Source: Tsuneonella aeria (GTDB lineage Bacteria > Pseudomonadota > Alphaproteobacteria > Sphingomonadales > Sphingomonadaceae). Taken from it: DNA of 64,000 bases. Where the stretch lies: assembly GCF_009827495.1 (NCBI RefSeq), contig NZ_WTZA01000001.1, positions 1,562,001 through 1,626,000 of the forward strand, given 5' to 3'. Position numbers and translations under genes: made by a program. The stretch's first letter is position 1; each line of letters opens with the position of its first letter. Positions 44,043 through 52,905 of this stretch are shown here, one piece after another. The notes under the pieces were generated by a model. That model saw only the letters and a program-made list of their open reading frames with translations. It did not search any database and was not told where the DNA came from.

Positions 44043-44918
44043 TCAAGCGCGCTTGCGGAACAGCAGGGTCATCCGGTCGCTCTCGCCCAGTGCCTTGAGA
44101 TCTTCACGCTTGGTGGAAAGGGTGGGCGCCATTTCCCACACACCTTGGGCATGATTGGCGGGATCGGCGGGGTTGGCGTTGTAGTCCGCACGGCCGACGA
44201 AATCGAAACCGTTGATTTCCATGAACTTGATGACATCCGCCTCGCGCAGGTATCCCTTGCTTCCGTCGGCGTAGGCGTATGGGGCATCCGCGCGGGCGCG
44301 GTGCTGCTCGATCCCGATCATGCCATCGGGCTTCAGCAGTTCGCGCATCGCCTTGATCTCGCGGTCGGCGATGTTCCAGCGGCTGAGGTTGTGCAACATC
44401 CGCATGACCAGGATGCGGTCGAAAGTGCCCTTCTCGGCGTCCGGAAGCGCTTCCAGCGTCATGGCGGAAAACCGTTCGGCCGGGATCCCGGACCATTCCG
44501 CGATATCGGCCGGATATTTCGCCGCGCCATCGCGAATGCCCGCTTGCGCTTTCTCGTTGAACGCGCCGGAGGTCGGATCGAAATAGAGCCCCACCAGGCG
44601 GCCTTTCGGCCCGAGGTAAAGGCCGAGAAGGCGCGAATACCACTCCCCGCCCGGCGCGTATTCGCCCACTTTCATGTCCGGCGCGACCTGGAAGAAGGAC
44701 AGGGTTTCAGCCGGCCGGCGCCACCTGTCGCGCGCACGGTCGGCGTCGCGGCGAGGATCGGCCACGGCTGCTGCGAGCGCCGGGTCGATGGCAATCGAAC
44801 CGGACGATGCGGCGGCCGGTGCCTGATAGCCGGCTATGGCGGGCGCGGCCGTGAGTATTCCCGTGGCAAGCGCGGCGCCCAGGATGGCAGTGGCGGCGGC
44901 GGCAGTCGCGATCCGCAT
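44043..44918 (-). CDS. Secreted class I methyltransferase-like protein
   Basis: A 291-residue protein with a signal peptide (MRIATAAAATAILGAALATG, cut near APAIA) followed by a Rossmann-type methyltransferase fold: VGEYAPGGEWYSRLLGLYLG in the SAM-binding position, FDRILVMRMLHNL and LLKPDGMIGIEQHRA. Homologues are annotated as predicted methyltransferases, but export from the cytoplasm makes SAM use doubtful. ATG 44918 was chosen because it starts the signal peptide; a start 21 codons upstream exists. Confidence 0.8.
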   Translation of the reverse strand: MRIATAAAATAILGAALATGILTAAPAIAGYQAPAAASSGSIAIDPALAAAVADPRRDADRARDRWRRPAETLSFFQVAPDMKVGEYAPGGEWYSRLLGLYLGPKGRLVGLYFDPTSGAFNEKAQAGIRDGAAKYPADIAEWSGIPAERFSAMTLEALPDAEKGTFDRILVMRMLHNLSRWNIADREIKAMRELLKPDGMIGIEQHRARADAPYAYADGSKGYLREADVIKFMEINGFDFVGRADYNANPADPANHAQGVWEMAPTLSTKREDLKALGESDRMTLLFRKRA

Positions 44919-45025
44919 GAAGCATTCCTCTCTCTTGGTCGGCGATTTCGATGAGCGTAGCCGGCTTGCCGCCGATGACAAGCGTGGCCCGCAATCCTAT
45001 CTCTCGCGCGAAGGAGTTCGAATAG

Positions 45026-45559
45026 ATGAGCGAACAGGCAATCATCGCCGGCGGGTGCTTCTGGTGCACCGAAGCGGTATTTCGCGACGTGGTCGGCGTG
45101 AGCGAGGTAGAAAGCGGCTATATCGGCGGCACCGTTCCGGACCCGACATACAAGCAGGTATGCGGCGGCGATACCGGTCATGCCGAAGCGATCCGCGTGA
45201 CCTTTGACCCCGACGTCATCACCCTCCCCGAAATTTTCGACGTGTTCCTGGGTACTCACGATCCGACCCAGCTCAACCGCCAGGGCGACGACGTGGGCAC
45301 CCAGTACCGCAGCGCCATCTTCCCCCTCGACGATCGCCAGCGCGCCGAGGCCGAGGCGGCAATCGATCGCTGGAACGCCGAACACCATGCCAATGCGGTG
45401 ACCACCATCGAAAAGGCGAGCGCGTGGTACCCGGCGGAGGATTATCACCAGGAGTACTGGGAAGGCGAAGGTCAGCGCAATCGATACTGCCTTGCGGTCA
45501 TTCCCCCCAAGCTGATGAAGCTTCGGAAGAGCTTCCAGGACAAGGTAAAGACCGCCTGA
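45026..45559 (+). CDS. msrA: Peptide-methionine (S)-S-oxide reductase
   Basis: A 177-residue enzyme that repairs the S-form of methionine sulfoxide. The active site GGCFWCTEAVF is at residues 9-19, with GYIGG, YKQVCGGDTGHAEA and a C-terminal EDYHQEYW. The resolving Cys may lie near NRYCLAVI. Cytoplasmic form, no signal peptide. Its partner MsrB is encoded separately at 58913-59335. Confidence 0.95.
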   Translation: MSEQAIIAGGCFWCTEAVFRDVVGVSEVESGYIGGTVPDPTYKQVCGGDTGHAEAIRVTFDPDVITLPEIFDVFLGTHDPTQLNRQGDDVGTQYRSAIFPLDDRQRAEAEAAIDRWNAEHHANAVTTIEKASAWYPAEDYHQEYWEGEGQRNRYCLAVIPPKLMKLRKSFQDKVKTA

Positions 45560-45575
45560 TTCGCCTGACGCCCGT

Positions 45576-46829
45576 TCAGTTCGGCGCGCGCCGTCGCCAG
45601 CGCGCGGCGAAGAAACCGTCCATCCCGCCAACATCCGCCAGCATGGCGGGATCGGTCCGCAGCCACCCCTCGGCGGTCGGCGCGAGCGGGGCCGGGAGCT
45701 CTCCCGTTGCGATCGGATGCGGCGTCAGCGCGACTGCGCCAGCCTGCGCCTCGCCCTCCTTCGGCTCGAGCGAACAAGTGGCATAGACCAGCGTTCCGCC
45801 GGGCGCGAGCCAGCCGGCCGCACGGGCGAGCATGGCCGATTGGAGCCCGGCCATCTCCGCGATGTGGCGCGACGCGATCCGGTGCAGCACATCGGGATGG
45901 CGACGGCAGGTGCCGGTGGCGGTGCACGGCGCATCGAGCAGGATGGCGTCGTACGGCCGGGCCGGTTCCCACGTGAGGGCATCGGCGGCGACGACTTCGG
46001 CAGCCAGACCCGTGCGGTCGAGGTTTTCGACCAGTCGGTCGAGACGCTTCGCGCTCTTGTCGAGCGCCGTCACCTGCCATCCGGCTGCGGCGAGCTGGAG
46101 CGTCTTGCCACCCGGCGCAGCGCAGAGATCGAGAACGCGGCGGCCGTCTCCCGCGCCGAGCAGGCGGCCCGGCAAGGTGGCGGCGATATCCTGCACCCAC
46201 CATGCGCCTTCGGCAAAGCCGGGGAGTCGCTCCACCGCCGTGCCGCGCGGCAGGCGGACGTGGCCGGGGGCGAGCGATATGCCTTCCAAGGTTTCGGCCC
46301 ACTGCTCCGTCTCGCCCCAGTCCTTCAGCGCGAGGTCGAGCGGCGGCGGAAGGGCCAGCGCGGCGGCGATCGGCCCGGCGCGGTCCCCCCATCGGGCCGC
46401 GACGTCGGCGGGCAAGGTTGGCGTCGGCGGCAGCGTGCCTTCAGCCCTGGTCAGCGCGGAAAATACCCCGTGCGCCAGGCGTCGGGGCCCGCCGGTGAGC
46501 AATTCCAGCCCGGTGGCAATCACGGCGTGAGGGGGCGTGTCCAGCCGCAACACCTGTGCCAGCATCATCCGCAAAACCATGCGCGGCTTCGCGTCGGAGG
46601 GCAGCACCTCGCGCGTAGCGGAATCGATCAACGCGTCGAGGTCGATCAGCCAGCGCAGGGTCTCTCCCGCAATGGCCCGGGCGAGCAGCCGGTCGGACGG
46701 CGTCAGCCCCTTGGCATAGGCGCGCTCCGCTATGTCCAGCGTCTCGCCCCGGCGCAGCACCGCGTCGAGCATGCGCAGCGCCGCGGTGCGCGCGGGCAGC
46801 CCCTGAACTTTCGTGCGAGTACCGGCCAT
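45576..46829 (-). CDS. rsmB: 16S rRNA cytosine methyltransferase, RsmB-like
   Basis: A 417-residue protein. An N-terminal NusB-like RNA-binding domain (about 10-135) is joined to a Rossmann-type m5C methyltransferase domain. The latter has the SAM site LDLCAAPGGKTLQLA, the first catalytic Cys region LLDAPCTATGTCRRHPDVL and the second VYATCSLEPKEGE. This matches RsmB/Sun, which modifies C967 of 16S rRNA. It is convergent with msrA (16 bases apart). Confidence 0.9.
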   Translation of the reverse strand: MAGTRTKVQGLPARTAALRMLDAVLRRGETLDIAERAYAKGLTPSDRLLARAIAGETLRWLIDLDALIDSATREVLPSDAKPRMVLRMMLAQVLRLDTPPHAVIATGLELLTGGPRRLAHGVFSALTRAEGTLPPTPTLPADVAARWGDRAGPIAAALALPPPLDLALKDWGETEQWAETLEGISLAPGHVRLPRGTAVERLPGFAEGAWWVQDIAATLPGRLLGAGDGRRVLDLCAAPGGKTLQLAAAGWQVTALDKSAKRLDRLVENLDRTGLAAEVVAADALTWEPARPYDAILLDAPCTATGTCRRHPDVLHRIASRHIAEMAGLQSAMLARAAGWLAPGGTLVYATCSLEPKEGEAQAGAVALTPHPIATGELPAPLAPTAEGWLRTDPAMLADVGGMDGFFAARWRRRAPN

Positions 46830-46883
46830 GTCCGCGCCCTAGAGGCGATTGCATCCCGGCGCCAGCGCGCCCATCTTGCGCGC

Positions 46884-47042
46884 ATGACCCAGCGCGCGAC
46901 CCGACGGCCCGGACAATTCGTGAAGCCGGCGCATTGGTCCAACGATCCGCCGCCCACCCCGCGCGCGGCGCCGGTGGACGAAAAGCTCAGCCCCACCCGC
47001 TACGGCGACTGGGTGAAGAACGGCATCGCGATCGATTTCTAG
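46884..47042 (+). CDS. DUF1674 protein (SDHAF4-like)
   Basis: A 52-residue protein ending in SPTRYGDWVKNGIAIDF, the hallmark of DUF1674, whose eukaryotic relative Sdh8/SDHAF4 assists succinate dehydrogenase flavinylation and assembly. The rest is Pro-rich and basic. ATG 46884 gives the natural length. It is encoded between rsmB and the P450, and its last four bases overlap the convergent P450 stop. It is short enough to be missed by default gene calling. Confidence 0.8.
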   Translation: MTQRATRRPGQFVKPAHWSNDPPPTPRAAPVDEKLSPTRYGDWVKNGIAIDF

Positions 47043-48457
47043 AGCGGCTTGAACGTCACCTGCAGGCCGTCCTTCGGCTTGGGGATCGGCCACGGCTGCC
47101 ACGCCGGCACATACCCGTCGGCGATCTCGATCGTGTAGCGCTGCAGGATCTGCGCCATCAGAATCTTCACCTGCATGTAGGCAAAGTGCAGGCCCAGGCA
47201 CATATGCGCGCCGCCGCCGAACGGCAGCCAGGCGTATTTGTGGCGGGTCTTCACCTTGTCTGGCGTAAAGCGCATGGGATCGAAGGTTTCCGGATCGTCC
47301 CAGTGCTCCTCCATCCGGTGCGTCAAATAGACGTTGAAGCCCACTTCCGTGCCGCCGGGGATGCGGTATCCGCCGAATTCGAAGCTGCGCAGCGCCCGGC
47401 GCGGCAAGCTGGGGACCGGCGGGATCAGCCGCAGCGCTTCCTTGAACGCCATTTCCGTGAGATCGAGCTTGCCGAGATCGTCGTAGGTCAGGCCGCGCGG
47501 CTTGCCTTGCGCATCGTGGCCGCCTGTCACCGCGACGATTTCCTGCCGCAACCGTTCCTGCCAGCCGGGATTCTGCGCCAGCAGCCAGACGAGGCTGGTT
47601 GCGCTGGAGGTGATGGTATCGTGCGCCGCCATCATCAGGAAGTTCATGTGATCGACCACCTGGTCCACCGCCAGCAGCGCGCCGTCTTCGCGCGTGGCGG
47701 TGGCGAACTGGCTGAACATGTCCTGCCCCAACCCTTCGCCTGCGCGGCGGCGCAGCGTTTCGCGGGTGAACACGTCGACGAGGTAGGCGCGCCCATCCAC
47801 CCCGCGCTTCATCTGGGTGAACGGCAGCGGCTTGCGGATCGGCGCGACGGAGGCCTGCACCATGTCCACGAACGCCTGGTTGATCCGCGGTGAATCGGGA
47901 CCGAGCCCGCCGCCAAGGAAGCTTTCGGCAGCGAGATCGAGCGTCAGCTGCTTGATCGCGGGATAGAACTTCATTGGCCCCGCCCAGCCAGCAACTTCGG
48001 CGGCTATGCCGCGGTCGAGCGCGGCGGCGTAGTGACGCATGGGTTCCGGCTTGAACGCGATGGACAACGCGCGGCGATCCACCCGATGATGGTCGAAATC
48101 CATCAGCATCAGCCCGCGCGGGAATAACTTGTCGAGCGTGGGGCCCCAGCCCTGTTCGGAGCTGAAGTTCTTGTCCCGGTCCATCAGGATCAGCTCGTTC
48201 GCGTCCGCGCCCACCAACGCAACGTGCCAGCCGCCGAACGCCCAGTTCTTGTACACCCGGCCATACGTGCGGGTCATGCGCCGGGCGAAAGCATGCGGGT
48301 CGGCCAGCAGGCGCAACGTGTTGCCGACCAGCGGCAGGCCTCTCTCTCCGGGGATATGGGCCAGGTCCTCGGTGGACGGATGCCCCGTCCGCCAATGCGC
48401 GGGCGCGGCCTCTCGCGCCTGGTTCGCTTGGATAACGGGCTCTGCGATAGAGGCCAT
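47039..48457 (-). CDS. Cytochrome P450
   Basis: A 472-residue soluble P450. The I-helix is MMAAHDTITSSATSL, the K-helix Glu-x-x-Arg is in KEALRLIPP, and the haem-binding Cys is in FGGGAHMCLG. No membrane anchor is apparent. Ferredoxin and reductase partners are not adjacent. A 20-base perfect palindrome lies 15 bases upstream of the ATG, so expression is probably repressed by a TetR-like regulator encoded elsewhere. Next upstream on the same strand is the ferrochelatase that makes haem. Substrate not predictable. Confidence 0.92.
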   Translation of the reverse strand: MASIAEPVIQANQAREAAPAHWRTGHPSTEDLAHIPGERGLPLVGNTLRLLADPHAFARRMTRTYGRVYKNWAFGGWHVALVGADANELILMDRDKNFSSEQGWGPTLDKLFPRGLMLMDFDHHRVDRRALSIAFKPEPMRHYAAALDRGIAAEVAGWAGPMKFYPAIKQLTLDLAAESFLGGGLGPDSPRINQAFVDMVQASVAPIRKPLPFTQMKRGVDGRAYLVDVFTRETLRRRAGEGLGQDMFSQFATATREDGALLAVDQVVDHMNFLMMAAHDTITSSATSLVWLLAQNPGWQERLRQEIVAVTGGHDAQGKPRGLTYDDLGKLDLTEMAFKEALRLIPPVPSLPRRALRSFEFGGYRIPGGTEVGFNVYLTHRMEEHWDDPETFDPMRFTPDKVKTRHKYAWLPFGGGAHMCLGLHFAYMQVKILMAQILQRYTIEIADGYVPAWQPWPIPKPKDGLQVTFKPL

Positions 48458-48471
48458 GGGTCTCTCCTGAC

Positions 48472-48491
48472 AACTTACCGCAGTGTAAGTT
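48472..48491. promoter_or_regulatory. Palindromic operator upstream of the P450
   Basis: AACTTAC (48472-48478) and GTAAGTT (48485-48491) form a perfect 7-bp inverted repeat with a 6-base spacer, placed just before the P450 ribosome-binding site. The size and form fit a TetR-family site. It differs in sequence from the palindromes near 20838. Confidence 0.6.
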
Positions 48492-48508
48492 ATGTTAGGC
48501 GCGCTTGG

Positions 48509-49531
48509 CTAGACCCAGCCGGCCAGTTCACGGCGGACGATCGTTTCCAACATGTCCATGCCCGGCGCGCCGGCATTGAGACAGGCAAGCGCGGCGAAGC
48601 GTTCGCCGCCCGCCCCTTCGAACTGCGCGCGCCCGCGAATTCCGAGTTCCTCCAGCGTCTCCAGACAGTCGGCTGCGAAGCCCGGCGCAGCGATCGCGAG
48701 GCGGCGCGTGCCGTTGCGGGCCTCCTCCGCCAGCAGCGTCTCCGTGGCCGGCTCCAGCCATTTCGCGCGGCCGAAGCGGCTCTGGAAGGCGGTCTCGATC
48801 CGCAGGTCCGGCCGGCGCAGCGCGGCTTCGAGCAGACGGGCGGTCTTACGGCAGTGGCAGTGGTATGGATCGCCCAGGAGCAGCGTGCGCTCGGGCATCC
48901 CGTGAAAGCTGAGCACCAGGACTTCGGGCGCGAAGTCGAGCGCGTCGATCTGCGCGCCGATATCCGCGGCGAGCGCATCGATGTACACGGGGTCGTCATG
49001 GTAGGGTGGAAGCGTGCGCATGGCGGGCTGCCAACGCATTGTCCGCAGCGTGTCCGCAGCCTTGTCCACAACTGTCGCGGTCGTCGCGGCAGAGTATTGT
49101 GGATAGAGCGGCGCCAGCAGGATCCGTTCGCATCCGTCGTCCATCAGCGCCTGCAACGCGGCGCCGATCGCCGGCCGGCCATAGCGCATGGCGTAAGCCA
49201 CCTGGACACCGGCGCCCAACCGCTCCTGCAGCGCCGCCGTCTGTGCCGCGGTGATGGCGGCGAGTGGCGATCCGGCGTCGGTCCACACTTCGGCGTAGGC
49301 GCGAGCGCTTCGCTTCGGTCTGGTATTGAGGATGACGCCGCGCAGGATCGGCTGCCACGCCAGCGCCGGGATCTCGACCACGCGGCGGTCGGAGAGAAAT
49401 TCCTTGAGGTAGCGCCTTACCGAACGCGCATCGGGCGCATCCGGCGTGCCCAGGTTGACCAGCAGCACGCCGACCTTGCCCGAACTCACCCGTGGGTGAT
49501 CGGCGGGCAACGATGATGGAATACGGGTCAC
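48509..49531 (-). CDS. hemH: Ferrochelatase
   Basis: A 340-residue enzyme inserting Fe2+ into protoporphyrin IX, the last step of haem synthesis. It has VGVLLVNLGTPDAP at the N-terminus, the active-site region LLAPLYPQYSAATTATV and the conserved His in LSFHGMPERTL, plus YHCHCRKTARLLEA with Cys residues seen in proteobacterial ferrochelatases. GTG start overlapping the stop of the molybdopterin subunit gene (GTGA). It is last in the apbC-dehydrogenase-hemH unit. Confidence 0.93.
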   Translation of the reverse strand: MTRIPSSLPADHPRVSSGKVGVLLVNLGTPDAPDARSVRRYLKEFLSDRRVVEIPALAWQPILRGVILNTRPKRSARAYAEVWTDAGSPLAAITAAQTAALQERLGAGVQVAYAMRYGRPAIGAALQALMDDGCERILLAPLYPQYSAATTATVVDKAADTLRTMRWQPAMRTLPPYHDDPVYIDALAADIGAQIDALDFAPEVLVLSFHGMPERTLLLGDPYHCHCRKTARLLEAALRRPDLRIETAFQSRFGRAKWLEPATETLLAEEARNGTRRLAIAAPGFAADCLETLEELGIRGRAQFEGAGGERFAALACLNAGAPGMDMLETIVRRELAGWV

Positions 49532-51816
49532 AGGCCCTCCGACAGCAAGGGGAGGCGCCGCAGGCGGAGCCCGGTCGCCGAATGAAGCGCGTTGGCGATC
49601 GCCGGGGCCGCGACGGCCACGCCGATTTCCCCCGGATCGGCCGGATCGCCGGCTCCTGAAATCAGCTCGATCGAAATCTCCGGGCTGTCGGCCAGGGTCG
49701 GCAAGCCGAGACCGGCGAAGCTGCTGACGGTGGGCAGGCCCGCTTCGTACCGCAGGGCCGACCCGGTCGCCAGGCTCGTGCCGAAAATCAGCCCGCCTTC
49801 CACCTGCTGGCGGGCGATATCACGGTTGACGATGCGCCCCAGATCCACCGCCGCAGCCAGCCGTTGCACGCGCACCCCGCCTTCCCCCGGACGCGCGGTC
49901 GCGACACAGGCGATCCGCGCCACTGGCCCCCCGCCCGCCGGGTCGCCGATGCGCCAGCAGGCAATGCCGTTGCCGCTCTGCGACGCGCCGCCGTCCCACT
50001 GGGCCAGCCGGGCTGCCCGCTGGAGACATTCGGCAAGGCGCGGATCGGCGCCCAGCAGCGCCATGCGGAATGACAGCGGTTCCCGGCCTACGCGCGCCGC
50101 CAGCTCGTCGATGAAGCTTTCCACCACGAAGGCGAGGTAGGCGGGGGCGTTGCCCCGCATCCGCCCGGTGGGAAGGCCGACATCGACCGGCACGTGATCG
50201 ATCGCCACATTGGCGATGGCATAGGGCGTCGTCGCGCCTTCGAAGGCCAGGGGGTCGGGGCCCTCGCCCGCATACACCCTTCGCGCCGCAAGCGCAGTCC
50301 GGTTCCCGAACAGGCGCGCGCCGAATTCGCGGACCGTGGCAGGCATCGCGACGCGCAGACGCAGGCCCACGGGCGTGCCATCCTCCTGCGCGGTCCATGC
50401 GCTGGCAAGGCACGCGAGCGGCGCACGCGGACGCCCGGCGACCATCTCCTGCCACCGCGACCAGGTGAGCTGGACCGGTGCGCCAATCTCGGCCGCGATC
50501 ACCGCCGCCTCGATCGCGTGGTCATGCTCCAGCCTTCGGTCGAAGCTGCCGCCCGCGGCCATGGGATAGAGGACGACATCGTCCGCCGAGAGGCCGACGG
50601 CCTTACCGGCCGCCGCCTTCGCTTGCGCAGGTGCCTGGCTGGCGAGCCACAGCTCCAGCCGCCCGTCCGCAAGGCGCGCGGTCGCGCTGGCCGTCTCCAG
50701 CGTCGCATGCGTGGCTGGCGCGATATCATAGCGGTACGTGACGTCCGGCGTGCCCAGCGCGCTGTCGCCATCGCCGCGAGTCACGATGCGGCTCGCCTCC
50801 CCTTTCAGGAGCGCGGAATCGAGCCGTTCCTCGATCGTGCTGCTGCGCGCGCGCTCGCTTGTGCGCCAGACGGGGGCCATTTCCTCCAGCGCGCGTTCGG
50901 CAGCCCACCAGGTGTCCGCCACCGCTGCGATCCAGCCGCGTGCCTTGACCACGTGGCGCACGCCGCGCACGCGGCTTCCCGCCGCCTCGTCGTAGCCGAG
51001 CAGTTCCGTGTCGCCGATGGGGCCGTGGCGGATGGCGGCGTAGAGCATTCCGGGCAGGCGGATATCGGCCGCGAACGGAAAGCTTCCGTCAACCTTGGCC
51101 GGCAGGTCGAGCCGGCGAAACGGCACCTCCGCCTCCGCCTCCGCACCGCCCGGCACCGCGGGTTCGGAATAGGGCGCAGGGAGCAGGGGCGGCCGATCGG
51201 GCGGCGTCTGGCGGGCAGCCTCTTCCGCCAGGGCCGCGAAGCTCAGGTGCTTGCCGGCATGGAACACCACGCCCCCGCGCACCGCGCATTCGTCCCACGA
51301 TACCCCCCAGCGGTCGGCCGCGGCCATGCACAGCATCGCCCGCGCCGCAGCCGCGGCATCGCGCGCCGGCGCCTCGTATGCGGCGAGCGAGGTTCCCTCG
51401 GCCGTCGCCATGAACCCGCTTTCCCCCGCCCAGCGCCGGGCGATCGTCTTGCGCGGGTCGTCCGCCAGAGCAGGTGCGAAGGGCATCCACAGGGGCGCCC
51501 ATTTCGCCGCCAGCGACAGGTTGGCATAGGCGCCCGAAACCGGCGCCGGCTCCACCGCCACCTGCCGCCAGTCCGCCCCCATCTCCGCCGCGACGATCTG
51601 CGGGATCAGCGTGGCGACCCCCTGACCCATCTCGAGCTGGGGGACGGCGACCGTCAGCACCCCGTCACGCCCGAGCTTGAGCCAGGCGGAATAAGCCCAT
51701 TCGCCCCGTCCGGGCGTCAGTGGTACGCCGTATTCGCGCGGCCACAGCCCCCAGGCGACAAGCAGTCCGCCGCCGATGGCAGCGCCGGCCAGAAGTCCCC
51801 GGCGGCTGACGTCCAT
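49528..51816 (-). CDS. Molybdopterin-binding subunit of an isoquinoline/xanthine dehydrogenase-type enzyme
   Basis: A 762-residue protein with a twin-arginine-type signal (VSRRGLLAGAAIGGGLLVA) and the fold of the large molybdopterin subunit of aldehyde oxidoreductases: VAVPQLEMGQGVATLIPQIV near residue 60 and MRGNAPAYLAFVVESFIDEL near 580. The usual 2Fe-2S small subunit and FAD subunit genes are not adjacent. It may use a distant partner or act as a stand-alone subunit. It lies two bases after the Mrp/ApbC gene, which handles Fe-S clusters. Confidence 0.82.
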   Translation of the reverse strand: MDVSRRGLLAGAAIGGGLLVAWGLWPREYGVPLTPGRGEWAYSAWLKLGRDGVLTVAVPQLEMGQGVATLIPQIVAAEMGADWRQVAVEPAPVSGAYANLSLAAKWAPLWMPFAPALADDPRKTIARRWAGESGFMATAEGTSLAAYEAPARDAAAAARAMLCMAAADRWGVSWDECAVRGGVVFHAGKHLSFAALAEEAARQTPPDRPPLLPAPYSEPAVPGGAEAEAEVPFRRLDLPAKVDGSFPFAADIRLPGMLYAAIRHGPIGDTELLGYDEAAGSRVRGVRHVVKARGWIAAVADTWWAAERALEEMAPVWRTSERARSSTIEERLDSALLKGEASRIVTRGDGDSALGTPDVTYRYDIAPATHATLETASATARLADGRLELWLASQAPAQAKAAAGKAVGLSADDVVLYPMAAGGSFDRRLEHDHAIEAAVIAAEIGAPVQLTWSRWQEMVAGRPRAPLACLASAWTAQEDGTPVGLRLRVAMPATVREFGARLFGNRTALAARRVYAGEGPDPLAFEGATTPYAIANVAIDHVPVDVGLPTGRMRGNAPAYLAFVVESFIDELAARVGREPLSFRMALLGADPRLAECLQRAARLAQWDGGASQSGNGIACWRIGDPAGGGPVARIACVATARPGEGGVRVQRLAAAVDLGRIVNRDIARQQVEGGLIFGTSLATGSALRYEAGLPTVSSFAGLGLPTLADSPEISIELISGAGDPADPGEIGVAVAAPAIANALHSATGLRLRRLPLLSEGL

Positions 51817-51818
51817 CG

Positions 51819-52832
51819 CTATCCAGCCCGCCCGTCAAGCCAGTCAGCCACCTGCCGCGCGATCGCGATGAACAGTGCCGCGTCAGGGCCCTCGCCCGCA
51901 GCAGGGGGCGTGCCCGCGTCGCTCGCCTCGCGCACCGACAGGCTGAGCGGTATGCGGCCGAGGAACGCGAAGCCCGCCTCCGCCGCCGCGGCCTCGGCGC
52001 CGCCGCGCCCGAACGGATCGCTTTCCCCGCCGCAGTGGGGGCAGATGTAGCCCGCCATATTTTCGACCAGCCCGATCACGGGCACCTTGCCTTGCGCGAA
52101 CAGTTCCGCCGCACGGCGTGCATCGATAAGGGCCAGGTCCTGCGGGGTGGAGACAATCACTGCGCCTGCCGGGCGGTATTTCTGTACCATCGTGATCTGC
52201 ACGTCCCCCGTCCCGGGCGGTAGATCGAGGAGGACGATTTCGGTGTCGCCCCAATGCGCATCGACGAGCTGGCCGAACGCGCCGCTCGCCATCGGGCCGC
52301 GCCATGCCAGCGCCCTGCCGGGTTCGACGAGGTGTCCCATCGACAGCATCTTCACGCCGTACGGACTTTCGATCGGCACGAGTTTTTCGGCTTCGGACTC
52401 GGGCCGCTGGCCCAGGGTGCCGAGCAGGGTCGGCTGGCTGGGGCCATAGACGTCCGCGTCGACCAGCCCGACCTTGCGGCCCAGCCGTCCCAGCGCGACC
52501 GCCAGATTTGCGGTGAGGGTGGACTTGCCAACCCCGCCCTTGCCGGAGCCAACCGCCACGATGATCGGGCCAGAACCGCCGTCGCGCAGGGCGGAGGGTC
52601 TGGCAGCAGGACCTGGCCCTGCACGGTCCGCCATCAGCGCCACGCGCACTTCCGACACCCCAGGCACGCCCGACAGCGCGCCGTGCACCTCGCGCTCCAG
52701 CGCCGCGCGCCCCCCGGCGTCGAGGCCGGCAGCGTCGAGGATTGCCGTAACCACGCTGCCGTTCTGTTTCAACGAGCGCGTGCGCGCGGCCAGCGATTGC
52801 GGCAAGCGTGCCTTCAGGGCCTGTTCGTCCAT
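51819..52832 (-). CDS. Mrp/ApbC-type Fe-S cluster carrier ATPase
   Basis: A 337-residue P-loop protein. An N-terminal DUF59-like (MIP18) domain of about 80 residues is followed by the ParA/MinD-like ATPase with deviant Walker A IVAVGSGKGGVGKST and Walker B LLDLPPGTGDV, and a CxxC in YICPHCGGE that holds the cluster. It transfers Fe-S clusters to apoproteins. ATG 52832 was chosen; a longer frame to 53207 runs antisense to hflK. First gene of the unit with the dehydrogenase subunit and hemH. Confidence 0.92.
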   Translation of the reverse strand: MDEQALKARLPQSLAARTRSLKQNGSVVTAILDAAGLDAGGRAALEREVHGALSGVPGVSEVRVALMADRAGPGPAARPSALRDGGSGPIIVAVGSGKGGVGKSTLTANLAVALGRLGRKVGLVDADVYGPSQPTLLGTLGQRPESEAEKLVPIESPYGVKMLSMGHLVEPGRALAWRGPMASGAFGQLVDAHWGDTEIVLLDLPPGTGDVQITMVQKYRPAGAVIVSTPQDLALIDARRAAELFAQGKVPVIGLVENMAGYICPHCGGESDPFGRGGAEAAAAEAGFAFLGRIPLSLSVREASDAGTPPAAGEGPDAALFIAIARQVADWLDGRAG

Positions 52833-52905
52833 GGGCAGGCCGATAGCACCAAATTCCAAGGGGCCACCCCTGTTTTTCCCGGTATCGCCGCCTATAAAGA
52901 CGGAC

